From Stomoxys calcitrans (Eukaryota > Arthropoda > Insecta > Diptera > Muscidae): a stretch of DNA of 64,000 nucleotides. The notes beneath the pieces were generated by a model, which saw only the letters and a program-made list of their open reading frames with translations, searched no databases and was not told where the DNA came from. The DNA lies in contig NC_081554.1 of the NCBI RefSeq assembly GCF_963082655.1, forward strand, positions 128,532,962 through 128,596,961. The letters run 5' to 3'. Positions 23,086-34,837 of the stretch are shown here, piece after piece. The position numbers and the translations under genes were made by a program. How positions within the stretch are numbered: position 1 is the stretch's first letter; every line of letters starts with the position of its first letter.

Positions 23086-23150
23086 CGGATGGGGGGTATA
23101 CTAATTTCGTCATTCTGTTTGCAACTACTCGAAATATTTAAATAAGATAA
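23086..23150 (-). mobile_element. DINE-like family A end fragment
   Basis: GGATGGGGGGTATACTAATTT and the first part of the end block only (to CTCGAAATATTTA). Confidence 0.6.
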
Positions 23151-23243
23151 AACATATCCTAACAAACTGAAGTTTGGCAGGGCCGATCATTTTGTACCCA
23201 TTCACACATTCGCTGTAAGTACAAAGAAGTTCAACCAAAAACA

Positions 23244-24210
23244 AATAAAAAGGCGTTAAATTTGGTCGGGCTGATCTTTGGATACCCACCAGCTCGGGTA
23301 TATATGTAAACCATCTTTCATCAAAATCCATTGTAAATTGCAAACCTTATGTCCCATAGCAGTTTAATCGAAATATGTTCCGATTTGGACCAAATACTAA
23401 TCGGTACAAGTCATTGTTCAATTGTGTATAACAAAATATTGGTCTTTTTAGAAGCTTTAACTAAAAATAAACCGATCTGAAGCATATGCGACACGGATGT
23501 CGAAAAGCCTTACACAACCAACTGTCCCAAATCTCGGCAAAATCGGACAATAAATGCGCCTTTTAGGCCCCAAAACCTAAAACCGAGAGATCAGTCTATA
23601 TGGCAGCTATATCCAAATCTGGACCGATCTGGGCCAAATTGACTAAGGATGTCGAAGGGCCTAACACAACTCACTGTCCCAAAATTCAGCAAAATCGGAT
23701 AATAAATGTGGCTTTTATGGGCTTAAGACCCTAAATCAGAGGATCGGTCTATATGGCAGCTATATCCAAATCTGAACCGATAATGAACCAAATTGACGAA
23801 GGATGTCGAGGGGCCTAACACAACTCACTGTCCCAAAATTTATCAAAATCGGATAATAAATGTGTCTTTTATGGGCCTAAGACCCTAAATCGGCGGATCG
23901 GTCTACATGGGGGCTACATCAAGATATAGTCCGATATAACCAATCTTCGAACCATAAGCAGGTTATTATGGACAAAAAAAAGAATCTGTGCAAAGTTTCA
24001 GTTCAATATCTATTGAGTTTCAGCTCAATATCTATTTTTAAAGACTGTAGCGTGATTTCAACAGGCAGACGGACGGACATGTTTAGGTCGTCTTAGATTT
24101 TTACGCTGATCAAGAATATATATACTTTATAGGTTCGGAAATGGATATTTCGATGTGTTGCAAACGGAATGACAAAATTAATATACCCCCATCCTTCGGT
24201 GGTGGGTATA
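23244..24210 (+). mobile_element. DINE-like family B, full length
   Basis: Both ends are present: AACAAATAAAAAGGCGTTAA with CCCACCAGCTCGGG, and the hairpin ATCCTTCGGTGGTGGGTATA. Four or five core units lie between, then a duplicated TTTCAGYTCAATATCTAT and a short GACAGACGG tract. After 24211 a few A-like 5' letters follow (TAAGTTCAACGGACCG). Confidence 0.9.
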
Positions 24211-24284
24211 ATAGTGCGTTAAGTTCAACGGACCGAATCTAATATACGCTACCAATAATTGAATTTATTAGGTTAGGTTTTTGT

Positions 24285-24385
24285 GAAAGTCTGCCAAGAC
24301 TTCAAGTTCCTAGCGTTGAATCATCCAGATCTCGTTAGAAAGCCCAACAACTTGCGAATGTTCACATCCGCTGAATTAGACAATT
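24285..24385 (-). pseudogene. LINE 3' end fragment
   Basis: Minus strand AACTTGCGAATG-type block matches 18225-18275 (encoded NIRKLLGFL-like) and runs out into a TTAGGTTAGG-like tail. It is about 100 bp of the same LINE 3' end. Confidence 0.6.
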
Positions 24386-24394
24386 TTGTGATTT

Positions 24395-24620
24395 AACCAC
24401 CTTACGACTTTTTCATTTGGGGCCATGTGAAAGACAAGGTATACGCCAAGAGTTCAGCATCGTTTTATGATCTCAAATGAAGAATTTGTGGGGCGTCGAA
24501 TTCTCTCTTTATAGTGAAAATGGAAAATTTCATAAAAAGATAAGGTGCTGCAAGCTTGATCGTGACATTTGGGCGATGTTCTTTTTTCATTCTTAACGGC
24601 ATACCTTCTTCTTAATTATG
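24395..24620 (+). pseudogene. Tc1/mariner-superfamily transposase C-terminus
   Basis: Reads YDFFIWGHVKDKVYAKSSAS then FYDLK and a stop. This parallels LFLWGYVKAHVYTDKPASIDEL in the 3.8-kb relic. The third acidic residue would be in YDFF. Only the end of the protein is present, and the following codons are frameshifted. Confidence 0.65.
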
Positions 24621-24644
24621 AAATAAATATCCATTAACTTGTTT

Positions 24645-25704
24645 CAAACAAGTAAAAAGGCGTTAAGTTCGGCCGAACTTGGGCTACCCACCACCTCAGG
24701 TATATATGTAAACCACCTTTCGTCAAAATCCGGTGAAAATGCGTACCGTATGCCCCATAGCGGCTATATCGAAGTATGTTCCGATTTGGACCTCATTGTT
24801 CAATTTTGTAGAACAAAATATTGGTCTTTTTAGCAGCTATATCTAAAAATAAAACGATCTGAACCATATACGAGACGGATGTCGAAAAACCTAACATAAG
24901 TCACTGTGTCAAATTTCAGTGAAATCGGATTATAAATGCGCCTTTTATGGGGCCAAGACTTTAAATCGAGATATCGGTCTATATGGCAGCTATATCCAAA
25001 TCTGGACCGAATTGGGCCAAGTTGCAGAAAAATGTCGAAGAGCCTAACACAACTCACTTTCCCAAATTTCGGCGAAATCGGACAATAAATGCGGCCCAAA
25101 ATATTAAATCGAGGGATCGGTCTATATGACAGCTATATCCAAATCTGAACCGATCTGGGCCAAATTGAAGAATAATGTCGAAGGGCCTAACACAAATCAG
25201 AGTCCAAATTTCGTCGACATCGGACAATAAATGCGCAATTTATGGGCCCAAAACCTTAAATCGAGAGATCGGTCTATATGACAAATATAACCAAATCTGG
25301 ACCGATCTCGGCCAAATTAAAGCAGGCTGTCGAAAGGCCTAACTCAACACACTGTCTTAAATTTCGTCGAAATCGAACAATAAATGCGCCTTTAATCGGC
25401 CCAAAACCATAAATCGAGAGATCGGTCTATCTGGACCACTCTGGGCCAAATTGAAGAAGAATGTTGAAGGGCCTAAGAAGTATTTGTGCACATAAGAAGT
25501 ATTTGTGCAAAATTTCAAGCGGCTAGCTTTACTCCTTCGAAAGTTAGCGTGCTTTCGACAGACAGACGGACAGACATGACGAGATCGACTTAAAATGACA
25601 TGACGATCAAGAATATATATACTTTATGGGATCTCAGAGGTATTTTTCGAGGAGTTACAAACAGAATGACGAAATGAGGAAAGCCCCATTCTATGGTGGA
25701 TTTA
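24645..25704 (+). mobile_element. Chimeric DINE-like element: B 5' end, A 3' end
   Basis: It starts with the B end (AACAAGTAAAAAGGCGTTAAG, CCCACCACCTCAGG) and B core units, but near 25480 switches to the A end block (GTATTTGTGCAAAATTTCAAG, CGGCTAGCTTTACTCC) with an A-type worn hairpin (TTCTATGGTGGATTTAA). GTATTTGTGCA is duplicated at the switch (25480-25512). Confidence 0.8.
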
Positions 25705-27598
25705 ACCATTTGATTCATTTAAAACCATTTGATTAGATTGGCAGCCAGGTCTATTGGCAATTGTACCGATATTATTGATTATAACTATTAATTATTAGTG
25801 TCTTGCTGACATCTCCTAAATATCTGTTAACTTTTGTGTGTAGTATTCGCTATGATAGGTGCCTCATCTTTGTGAATAAACAAAGGCATTTTAATTGAAA
25901 TTTATTTTGGCAATTAAAAACTACCAAACGCAAACCCTTAATATTTTCGTTCTCTTCTCCTCTCTTGTTAGATCATTCATAACATTGTAATTTATAGCAC
26001 ATTATTAATTTAAATCATATGTTAATTTAGATAAAGCCTCCAATTATTTATGAGACAAATGTTGGAATGCTTAAAAAACAGACGGGGAGGAAACCTTATC
26101 ATGATCTCATCTGTCCATCTCTAACAGAAATGCGGGGAATATTAAATGGGCATAGCTCTGACCGGCTTCAAATGACATGAAACAGAATATTAACATTTTA
26201 ATTATGGCTCTTTAGCATACCAAACAAATGCTGTCCGAAAACTACAAATAGATGCACAGATAAATGCGTCGATGGAACACAAATAAATTCTAACAAATGT
26301 TCAATACAATGTCTGTCCGCCAATCTACTTTTCCGCCATTGAGTTGGGACGGTTACTCAGCACCTCATATAAAATACCCATATTTATGGCGTTGTTTAAT
26401 TGTCGAGATTTGGAACAGAGAAACCGAAAACAAAATATTTTAAAATGCAAAATTACCAACAGAATCGGTAAATTCTACATGCCATTCTACACAAGCTGAA
26501 TTTTGATGGCTAATGAAGTATTTTATGGTATTTTACGATGACAATTAAAAGCTCAAGTTAAGCGTTGGTCTGAAATCGTTTTAAAAAGAACACAAGCCAT
26601 AGAATGAGACCGGAAACAGTTTATTCGAAATTAGAAGCACCTTAATTGCGAAAGCCAAATTTTGTATTCGAATATATCTGCGAAGACAACATATTTGCTA
26701 CTTTCGGGACTCCCCAATAACACCATGCATGCTCGTACGGCCAGATGGTATCGATTCCATCACGGAAGACTAACTATGATTTGCTTTATAGCTGATCACA
26801 TTAAACCATAACACACATTAGTGGATTATCATAAATATTAAATGAATAAACAAAAACTAAAATGAACATTTCGAAATGTGATACTGTCGTCGACTCTTAT
26901 CGCGACTGACAATCAGACAACACTGACACAGCAGCAGCGCAGCCTCAGCAACCATTAGCAACTAAAGCTTGTCATTTGAAAACAAATGATTTTCATATTA
27001 AATTGACACAAATACTCTGCCGTATTTAACTAAAAATGTCATAAAATCTGCTGAGTTATGCACGAATGCCATTAAAATAAAAACGTGTCTCGATAGACAT
27101 AATTGGGTGTTAAGATTAGAAAAGTGGCTGATGGCGGATTTGGAAACTTGTTATTTTTTTATAGGCAAGAGATATTTGAAATTCATTGATTGTCATAGAT
27201 TGCTAGAAAGGCGTTTTTGTGATTATTTTATTAAGTTGTTTTCGGGTTGTTTTTTAATTAGCAGAGCCTACCTACCCAAGCTATCGATGATGGAAGGACT
27301 TTTCATACTCTGTCCCAAGGGTAGCACATTTATATATTGACAGTGTCTTATAGCATAGCAGTGCAAAGTTGTTCGGTGTAGTTATCAATAAAAAGAGATG
27401 ACATATAATAATAAGCGTGATCAATCGTGGTTTACCTTGTGTAGTACTCAAATAAAACACATCAATTATAATCATTTGCTATCTGATATGGCTGCCATAC
27501 GCCCACATTGTGATCCTGACTATCTTCACACCCATAAAATTGTTGTATCTATCACCTTAACATGGCGGTATAATCAGTCATTCCATTTCTAACACATA
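25705..27598. other. Longest repeat-free stretch in the first half
   Basis: About 1.9 kb without any of the repeats listed here. It is AT-rich, with a CAGCAGCAGCGCAGCCTCAG stretch at about 26930. The small ORFs (77, 64 and 64 aa) show no domain. It is the best place in this half to look for unique host sequence, but I see no gene. Confidence 0.5.
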
Positions 27599-29000
27599 AC
27601 AAGTAAAAGCGTGCTAAGTTCGGCCGGCCCGAATCTTATATACCCTCCACCATGGATCGCATTTGTCGAGTTCTTTTCCGGGCATCTCTTCTTTTGGGAA
27701 AAAAAGGATATAAGAAAAGATTTCCTCTGCTATTAGAGCGATATCAAGATATGGTCCGGTTTGGACCACAATTAAATTATATGTTGGAGGCCTGTGTAAG
27801 TTGTCAGCCAATTCGAATAAGAATTGCGCCCTTTGGGGGCTCAAGAAGTAAAATAGTGAGATCGATTTATCAGGCAAATCGGATAATAATTGCGACCTCT
27901 AGAGGCTCAAGAAGTCAAGATCCCAGATCGTTTTATATGCCAGCTATATCAGGTTATGAACCGATTTGAACCATACTTGACACAGTTGTTGGATATCATA
28001 ACAAAACACGACGTGCCAAAATTCATTCAAATCGGATAAGAATTGCGCCCTCTAGAGGCTCAAGAAGTCAAGACCCAAGATCGGTTTATATGCCAGCTAT
28101 ATCAGGTTATAGACTGATTTGAACCATTCTTGGCACAGTTGTTGGATATCATAACAAAACACGTCATGCGAAATTTCATTGCAATCGGATAAGAATTGCG
28201 CACTCTAGAGGCTCTAGAAGTCAAGACCCAAGATCGGTTTATATGGCAGCTATATCAGGTTATGGACCGATTTGAATCATACTTGGCACAGTTGTTGGAT
28301 ATTATAACAAAACACGTCGTGCAAAATTTCATTCCAATAGGATAAGAATTGCACACTCTAGAGGCTCAAGAAGTCAAGACACAAGATCGGTTTATATGGT
28401 AGCTATATCATGTTATGGACCGATTTGAACCATACTTGGCAAAGTTGTTGTTGGATATTATAACAAAACACGTAGTGCCAAAATTCATTCAAATCGGATA
28501 AGAATTGCGCCCTCTAGAAGCTCAAGAAGTCAAGACCCAAGATCGGTTTATATGGCAGCTATATCAGGTTATGGACCGATTTGAACTATACTTGGCACAG
28601 TTGTTGGATATCATAATAAAACACGTCGTGCAAAATTTCATTCCAATCGGATAAGAATTGCGTTCTCTAGAGGCTCAAGAAGTCAAGACCCAAGATCGGT
28701 TTATATGGCAGCTATATCAAAACATGGACCGATATGGCCCATTTACAATACCAACCGACCTACACTAATAAGAAGTATTTGTGCAAAATTTCAAGCGGCT
28801 AGCTTTACTCTTTCGGAAGTTAGCGTGCTCTCGACAGACAGACGGACGGACGGACCGACGGACGGACATGGCTAGATCGACATAAAATGTCTCGACGATC
28901 AAGAATATATATACTTTATGGGGTCTCAGACGAATATTTCGAGTAGTTACAAACAGAATGACGAAATTAGTATACCCCCATCTTATGGTGGAGGGTATAA
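27599..29000 (+). mobile_element. DINE-like family A, full length
   Basis: Intact ends (AACAAGTAAAAGCGTGC and CTTATGGTGGAGGGTATA), about seven core units, and a GTCY tract at 28835-28870. A deletion at about 27870 removes part of the first core unit. One of the best-preserved A copies. Confidence 0.9.
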
Positions 29001-29079
29001 AAATATTCGAAGGTATAATTGCTGTGTTTTATTTTAGTCGTATCCAAAGCAAGTCAGATGTTCTGGATAAAATATTTTT

Positions 29080-29275
29080 ACACCCACCACTGAAGGATGG
29101 GGCGTTATTCATTTTGTCATTCCGTTTACAACACATCGATATATAAAGTATATATATTCTTGATGGTCGTAAAAATATAAGACGATCTAGCCATTTCCGT
29201 TCGTCTGTCTGTCCGTCCGTCTGTCTGTTAAAATCACGTTATAGTCTTTACAGTCTTTTTTTGTCCATATGCAAG
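29080..29275 (-). mobile_element. DINE-like family B, 3' end
   Basis: Hairpin CCCACCACTGAAGGATGG, end block and a (CTGTCCGT)n tract. It stops after TTTTTGTCCATATGCAAG, where another B copy starts in the opposite sense. Confidence 0.75.
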
Positions 29276-30051
29276 TTTAAAGGCGTTAAATTCGGCCGGG
29301 CCAAACTTTGGATACCCACCCACTCGGGTATATATGTAAACCACATTTCGTCATAATACGGTGAATAACGCATATATATAGCAGCTATATCGAAATATGG
29401 TTCGATTTGGACCAAATTCGGCACGGATATTGAGTGGTCTAATAAGTACAAGTTACTATTCAATTTTGTAAAACAAAATATTGATCTTTTTGATAGCTAT
29501 AACCAAATATAGACCGCTCTGAAGCATATACGACACGGATGTTGAAAAGCCCAACATAAGTAACTGTCCCAAAATTCGGCGAAATCAGACAATAAATGCG
29601 ACTTTTATGGGTCCAAAACTTTAAATCGAGAGATCGGTCTATATGGCAGCTATATCCAAATCTGGACGGATCGGGACCAAATTGAAGACGGATGTCGAAA
29701 GGCCTGACACAACTCACTGTTCCAAATTTCAACAAAATCCGATAATAAGTGTGGCTTTTATGGGCTCAAGACCTTAAATAGCTGGATCAGTCTATATGGG
29801 GGCTATATCAAGATATAGTCCGAAATAGTCCATCTTCGAACTTAACCTACCTATCCTACCTACAAAAAAAGTTTAAACTCAATATCTCAATTTTTAAAGA
29901 CTGTACCGTGATTTCAACGGACAGACAAATGGTCTTAGATTTTGACGACGATCAAGAATATAAATACTTTATAGGGTCGGAAATTAATATATCGATGTGT
30001 TGCAAACGGAATGACAAAATGAATATACTTCCACCTTCGGTGGTGGGTATT
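29276..30051 (+). mobile_element. DINE-like family B, nearly complete
   Basis: GGCGTTAAATTCGGCCGGGCC at the start, CCCACCCACTCGGG, three core units and the hairpin CCACCTTCGGTGGTGGGTAT. It is inverted relative to the B fragment before it, so the two share one 5' region. Confidence 0.8.
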
Positions 30052-30712
30052 ACAAGTAAAAACCGGGCCGAATCATATATACATCCAGTTAAAGCAACGG
30101 CTTACTAACCGAAACATTAGCTAAAGCCTAGTAGTGACTTCGACTTTACGTACGAACAATTGTCAAAACGCATTATAAAAGAAAATGGTGACGAAGAAGA
30201 TGCGAACACATTCCGCAGAAGTGGTATTGAGTTTTATGAGGAAAATACTAGCGATATGTCGCTGCGTTAGTATAAATTTTACTTCAATTTATTACAAATG
30301 TAATTAAATGCTGACGAAAAGAGTACTAATCAACTCGGTTTCAATGCTGTTGTCTTAGTTTGGTGTTGTTGTTTGTGTTCCGGCGAAGAGAGAGTAAGTT
30401 GGATTTCGCATTTCCGCTGCAAATGAAGTCAGTAATAGGCTTAATGGAAAAATTTGGTAGTTAAAGCCTAGTACTAAGTTCATTCGCACGACAATTGTCT
30501 ATGAGTTGAATGCGAAATTTTTCGCATTCTATTGGTCGGCACAACGCAAACAAATGTCATATGACGATCCGGTTGTACCTACCGAATTGACCCGATCGAG
30601 TACTTCATCGGCAAGGGCTGCGCAGCCTCAATGTTCAACACACTGCTACAATAACAACATACTCTTTAGGAGTTTGAAGAGGATCGCTAGCTCCATATAC
30701 AATATGGAGCAC
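30052..30712. repeat. Unclassified segment with an internal duplicated motif
   Basis: TAAAGCCTAGTA occurs at about 30122 and 30464, each followed within 35 bases by a CGAACAATTGTC or CGACAATTGTC block. The 340 bp between could be an insertion flanked by copies of its target or an unknown element. The 83-aa ORF at 30506 has no domain. Confidence 0.35.
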
Positions 30713-31301
30713 CATGGATCACATTTGTTAAGTTCTTTGCACGGTATGCTTTTTTAGGCAAAGAGAGTGAAATGGTTAAGAATTGCTATGCTATTGGAAC
30801 TATATCTATAGCCTGATATAGCCGATTCATGGCATGCTTAGCTTGAATATTGGAGACCGTACGAAACACGCCCTCTTGGAACTCAAGAAGTATAATCGGA
30901 AGATCGGTTTGTATGGGAGCAATATCAGGTTTTGGACCGATTCAGACCATATACGGTATGGAGGTCATAAAAACAGTGTCTGTGCAAAATATCAGCCAAA
31001 TCGGGTAAGAATTAGCCCTCTAGAGTTTCAAGAAATCAAATCAGGATATTGGTTTATATGGGAGCTATATCTAAATCTGACCCATATATGGCGAATTGCA
31101 AAATTTTAAGCTGCAATCTTTACGAGTTCGACCTTTATCGTGATTTCGACAGACGGACGGGCGGACATGGCTAGATTGACTCAGAACGTCGAGACGATCA
31201 AGGATATATATTCTTTATGGGGTCTTAGATGAATATTTCGAGGTGTTACAAACGGAATGACTAGATTAGAATGTCCGCATCCCATGGTGGTGGGTATAAA
31301 A
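30713..31301 (+). mobile_element. DINE-like A-like element, CCATGGTGGTGGG end type
   Basis: The 5' GATCACATTTGTTAAGTTC block, two or three core units, GACGGACGGGCGGACATGGC, and the end hairpin CATCCCATGGTGGTGGGTATA. It is an A-type body with a B-type distal subterminal motif. Confidence 0.75.
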
Positions 31302-31302
31302 A

Positions 31303-31398
31303 GAGGACCCTTATCATTCAGCTTAATCTTGAATCTGACAGTACTAATTGGTATGTGAGAAGTTTGCACCTGATCCTTAATGGAATATACATGGGCAT
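31303..31398 (+). mobile_element. tRNA-derived SINE, 3' part
   Basis: CCCTTATCATTCAGCTTAATC to GGAATATACATGGGCA. This is the same tail as 11774-11871, without the head. Confidence 0.75.
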
Positions 31399-31872
31399 TT
31401 TTATACCCACCGCCGAAGGATAGGGGATTATTCATTTTGCAACACATCGAAATATCCATTTCCGACCCCACGCTACAGTCTTTAAAAATGGAGATATCGA
31501 GCTGAAACTTTCCACAGATTCTTTTTTTTTGTTCATAAGCAGGTTAAGTTCGAAGATGGGCTATATCGGACTATATCTTGATATAGCCCCCATATAGACC
31601 GATCCGCCGATTTGGGATCTTAGGCCCATAAAAGCCCCATTTATTATCCGATTTTGTTGAAATTTGGGACAGTGAATTGCCTTATGTCCTTCGACATCTT
31701 TCTGCAATATGGCACAGATCAGTGCAGATTTGGATATAGCTGCCATATAGACCGATCCTCCGATTTAGGGTCTTTGGTCCATAAAAGCCACATTTTTTAT
31801 CCGATTTTGCTGAAATTTGGGTGAATTGTGTTAGGCCCTTCGACATTCTTCGTTAATTTGTTGCAGATCGAC
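31399..31872 (-). mobile_element. DINE-like family B, 3' part
   Basis: Hairpin CCCACCGCCGAAGGATAGGG, a shortened end block (GTCY tract deleted) and about two and a half core units. The 61-aa minus ORF is a core reading. Confidence 0.8.
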
Positions 31873-31879
31873 GAGGTGC

Positions 31880-32115
31880 AGTGACGAGTGGACAACAAAT
31901 ACGACCTGTACCTTGATTACAAGGATACATGGACTTACAGATGGACATGGCTAAATCTAATCAGAAAGTGATTCTGAGTCGCTCGTTATACTTACCAATG
32001 GGTCTATCTCTTCTCCTTCCTAGCCTTGCAAACAAATAATACTCTTTATCACAGTGGGGGTATAGTATATAAAAACGGGATGACGAAATTAGTATACGCC
32101 CATCCAATGGTGGAG
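31880..32115 (+). mobile_element. DINE-like family C end block joined to an A-type hairpin
   Basis: C block (AATCAGAAAGTGATTCTGAG, CAATGGGTCTATCTC) followed by GACGAAATTAGTATACGCCC and ATGGTGGAGGTTATAAAA from the A end. A small C/A chimera. Confidence 0.65.
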
Positions 32116-32955
32116 GTTATAAAATCACATATGATAGCCCTTTTAATTAGAACAATCATCGTACTCATTGGGTAATTTCCATTTTTATGGGAAATGTTTA
32201 AAGTTGCAATGCCTGATCAATATATGATATGGTTTTCGTGTGTCGCACTCCCATTCAGACTACTAAAAAAAAGAGATGTCATATCATTATCAACTGGATG
32301 GCGAAAAACCCGTTTAATGTTTGCTGTCATTTCACGCAGAGACTTTTCAAATAGTCACAAATTTTGAAGTTGGCATTTTATGTTTTGTACAGCAGCGTTT
32401 ACGCGGTTTAATTCAAAATGCACTCAAAGAAGAAGAAGGTGAAATAAATCAATTTGACAGCACATTTCATATGACAGCCATATGAGGCACGTCAGCAACT
32501 TTAATGACAGCGTCAAGCAATGAACGCTACAGCAACTGCAGAGCAATGGTCGTGAACGACACGACAACGTCGTCAAACTACCACGACAGTACATACATTT
32601 GACGTTTAAGTTAATTTACGCACAAAATGTCAATAAACACTTGAATAATGGCTACGGTAAATGCGTAAATGCAATACTGTAATTACACCACTGCAGCTTA
32701 CAATGCGAGGGGTTAAAAATGGTGCTTGGTTGAAGTATTTATATCTGAATTTGATGAAACAAAATTGGAACTACATTTCCAATCCAAACAAAAGTCGTAG
32801 TTTTAATCCCGTCCCAATGATCCCTGCAATATTTTAGAGAACCACATATGTTTAGTCCATATGGTATAGATGAGTCTAATTATGGAATGAATAAGCTCAG
32901 TGGAGCTAACCCGACACTACAACGGGAAATATGGCTTCTGCTTGAGGTAGAATAC
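32116..32955. other. No recognisable gene or repeat
   Basis: AT-rich with a CA/CG-rich patch (32480-32600). No ORF of note and no match to other parts of the window. Confidence 0.5.
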
Positions 32956-32959
32956 TGGT

Positions 32960-33095
32960 GATAGGTTAGGATAGGTAAGAGGGCAGTCCTTTACAGACTC
33001 ACTTAGACCATTTTAATCGGGGGATCGAGAATCGAACCCACGACCCCTGCACTGCTAATCCAAGCACGCTACTGACTCGGCTACTGGGGCGCCCT
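32960..33095 (-). mobile_element. Second tRNA-derived SINE-like element
   Basis: On the minus strand: GCCCCAGTAGCCGAGTCAG (A-box-like TAGCCGAGT), B box GGGTTCGATTCTC at 33025-33037, then a short body and a TTACCTATCCTAACCTAT tail. The head differs from the main SINE family, so the source tRNA differs. It could also be a decayed tRNA gene, but the tail and absence of a clear acceptor stem favour a SINE. Confidence 0.6.
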
Positions 33096-33329
33096 ACCGG
33101 GCGATAAGAATGTCTATAAAGCTGGCGTTAAGCTCGTTGTCATCGAACTTTGCACGCTCTTACTTATTTTAGTCTGTAGATGCAGATAATTTGAAATGCC
33201 TATTAAATTTTCATTCTCCATTTCTGGAATCCAAGTCAATTTCAAGAATATCTTCTTTTAATTCAGAACTTAGAGACTCGATTTTATTGACTTTCTATTT
33301 ATTGAATTTCTTTTGTTTTGTTTCTTTGT

Positions 33330-33665
33330 CAGCCCCCCAAGTTACTTGAGCACCTTGTTTCTGACCTCATCGCAAATTGCAGTGCCATGTGATTGGAATT
33401 TTTAAGAGCTTTCAAATGTGACACCAAGAATTTTGGGACACTTGATGGTCGTAATTGTCACTCCGTCGGCATCACATTCAGCTCGCGACCCACCTCATGC
33501 GTGTAAGTAGTTAACAATGTGGCTGAATATTTGGTGGCAGATACATTCAGATCTCTTGCTGCGAAATAAGTGGCATGTTCGTTGAGGTAGACGTTTAAAC
33601 TATCGCAGATGTTACCAATGGGTGGTGGCCGGATTCTATGATCGTACAATCGTGCGGTGCAATAG
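33330..33665 (-). pseudogene. Jockey-like LINE, RT C-terminal part
   Basis: Minus strand IRPPPIGNICDSLNVYLNEH, ARDLNVSATKYSATLLTTYT, a stop, then TITTIKCPKILGVTF, and further on HGTAICDEVRNKVLK. 'LS...KS.A.L.T' followed by 'LGVTFD' is the usual order after the RT catalytic motif. The YADD segment that should precede it is deleted. Upstream it is cut by the foldback element at 33675. Confidence 0.8.
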
Positions 33666-33674
33666 GTGATAGGT

Positions 33675-33940
33675 TAGGTTAGGTTGAAAAGAGGGTGCAG
33701 ATATTAATCCGCCCCATGCCATATGGACATACACCTAAGCCAGTAATCGGCTTGTTGTGCGCTCTAAAAACTATAAAGTAACCTTTAAAAAGAAAATTTT
33801 AAGTTAGGAATTCTCTTTTTAAAGGTTACTTTATAGTTTTTAGAGCGCACAACAATCCGATTACTGGCTTAGCTTTATGCCCATAGTGGCTTGGGGCGGA
33901 TTAATATCTGCACCCTCTTTCCAACCTAACCTAACCTAAA
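33675..33940. mobile_element. Foldback MITE with TTAGG-like ends and 8-bp target duplication
   Basis: The two arms of about 125 bp are inverted copies (TAGGTTAGGTTGAAAAGAGG outward, TTTTTAAAGGTTACTTTATAG inward). TGATAGGT occurs on both sides (33667-33674, 33941-33948). It sits in the RT of a Jockey-like LINE. Single arms of the same family occur at 53690-53820 and 43335-43395. No coding capacity. Confidence 0.85.
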
Positions 33941-33949
33941 TGATAGGTA

Positions 33950-34835
33950 GAGATTTAACAGTCGGAGATATCACCCCATCTGGGGAACTGTTTCATCCTA
34001 CGGGGCATTGACTTCTTATCTCTAAATTCTACAAACAACTGGCGACAACACAGATAATTCGTGACCCAGCGTTTCAGGCCTGGCTGGAGCGACGTGCTGA
34101 TGATGTCCTCAAATAGTTTGGCATGATTGATCGTGTCGAATGCTTTCGATAGGTTCAGTGCCACGAGTACCGTTCTATCACATGGCCTGCGCTGATAGAC
34201 GCCACGGCAAATGTGTGCGGTGATGGCATGCAAAGCAGTTGATGGTTGTGATATGCAGTCTTCAAAATCCATGCTCATGCTCGGTGAATGGAAATTCAAC
34301 AACGAGGCTCGCGAGGAGTAATTCCTCTAGCGTCTTGGCTACTAGTAAGAGAAGAGAGATCGGTCTGTACGACTCCCCTTGCTAGGGTCCTTTCCAGTCT
34401 TCAGTGGCGGGATCACTCTGCCCATCTTCCAGACTTCAGGTGCTATAGGAATGCTCAGAGCCAGATTGAGGACAGTAGTAAGGTTTTCAACTCCAGGTAG
34501 ATCCAGATTCTTCACCATCAATGTAGAGATTGCGTCGGGGCGCAACGCCTTGGACGATTTGGCGCCACGGATGACATTCGTGACTTCGTCCACGGTAAAT
34601 TGTGATGGCTCTCCATCGGTTCGGAGACAACGGATGCGGCAAATGACTCTCCTCCTAGCCTTGTCACACTCCGGATGCTTAATAAATTGGCGGTTGAACA
34701 ACCTGGCTTATCTCTTCAGATCAGTCACGGTTACGTCGCTAAAAATTGCTAAGGTCCTGTCATCCTTTCTTCCGGGGTACGAGTGCGATTTAACAGTAGA
34801 CCACAGCTTGGCTAAACCTGTACCTAAGTAACATT
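33950..34835 (-). pseudogene. Jockey-like LINE reverse transcriptase
   Basis: In order on the minus strand: GLAKLWSTVKSHSYPG (about 34820), a stop, FNRQFIKHPECDKARRR, SKALRPDAISTLMVKNL (fingers), VWKMGRVIPPLKTGKDPSKG, then VLVALNLSKAFDTINHAKLF (RT motif A, catalytic Asp replaced by Asn) and FVEFRDKKSMPRRMKQ. The frame is lost before the YADD motif. Together with 37621-38150, 35400-35616 and 33330-33665 it makes one LINE copy split by later insertions. Plus-strand ORFs of 70 and 150 aa here are antisense shadows. Confidence 0.85.
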
Positions 34836-34837
34836 GT

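Noticed and set aside
30506..30757. 83-aa ORF (MNAKFFAFYWSAQRKQ...)
   Set aside because: No domain recognised; its end runs into an A-like element.
33675..33940. Telomeric TTAGG repeat
   Set aside because: Only two or three imperfect units at transposon ends. Flies lack TTAGG telomeres, and the inverted arms with target duplication show a MITE.
34379..34831. 150-aa plus-strand ORF
   Set aside because: It is antisense to the Jockey-like RT, whose motifs read on the minus strand.
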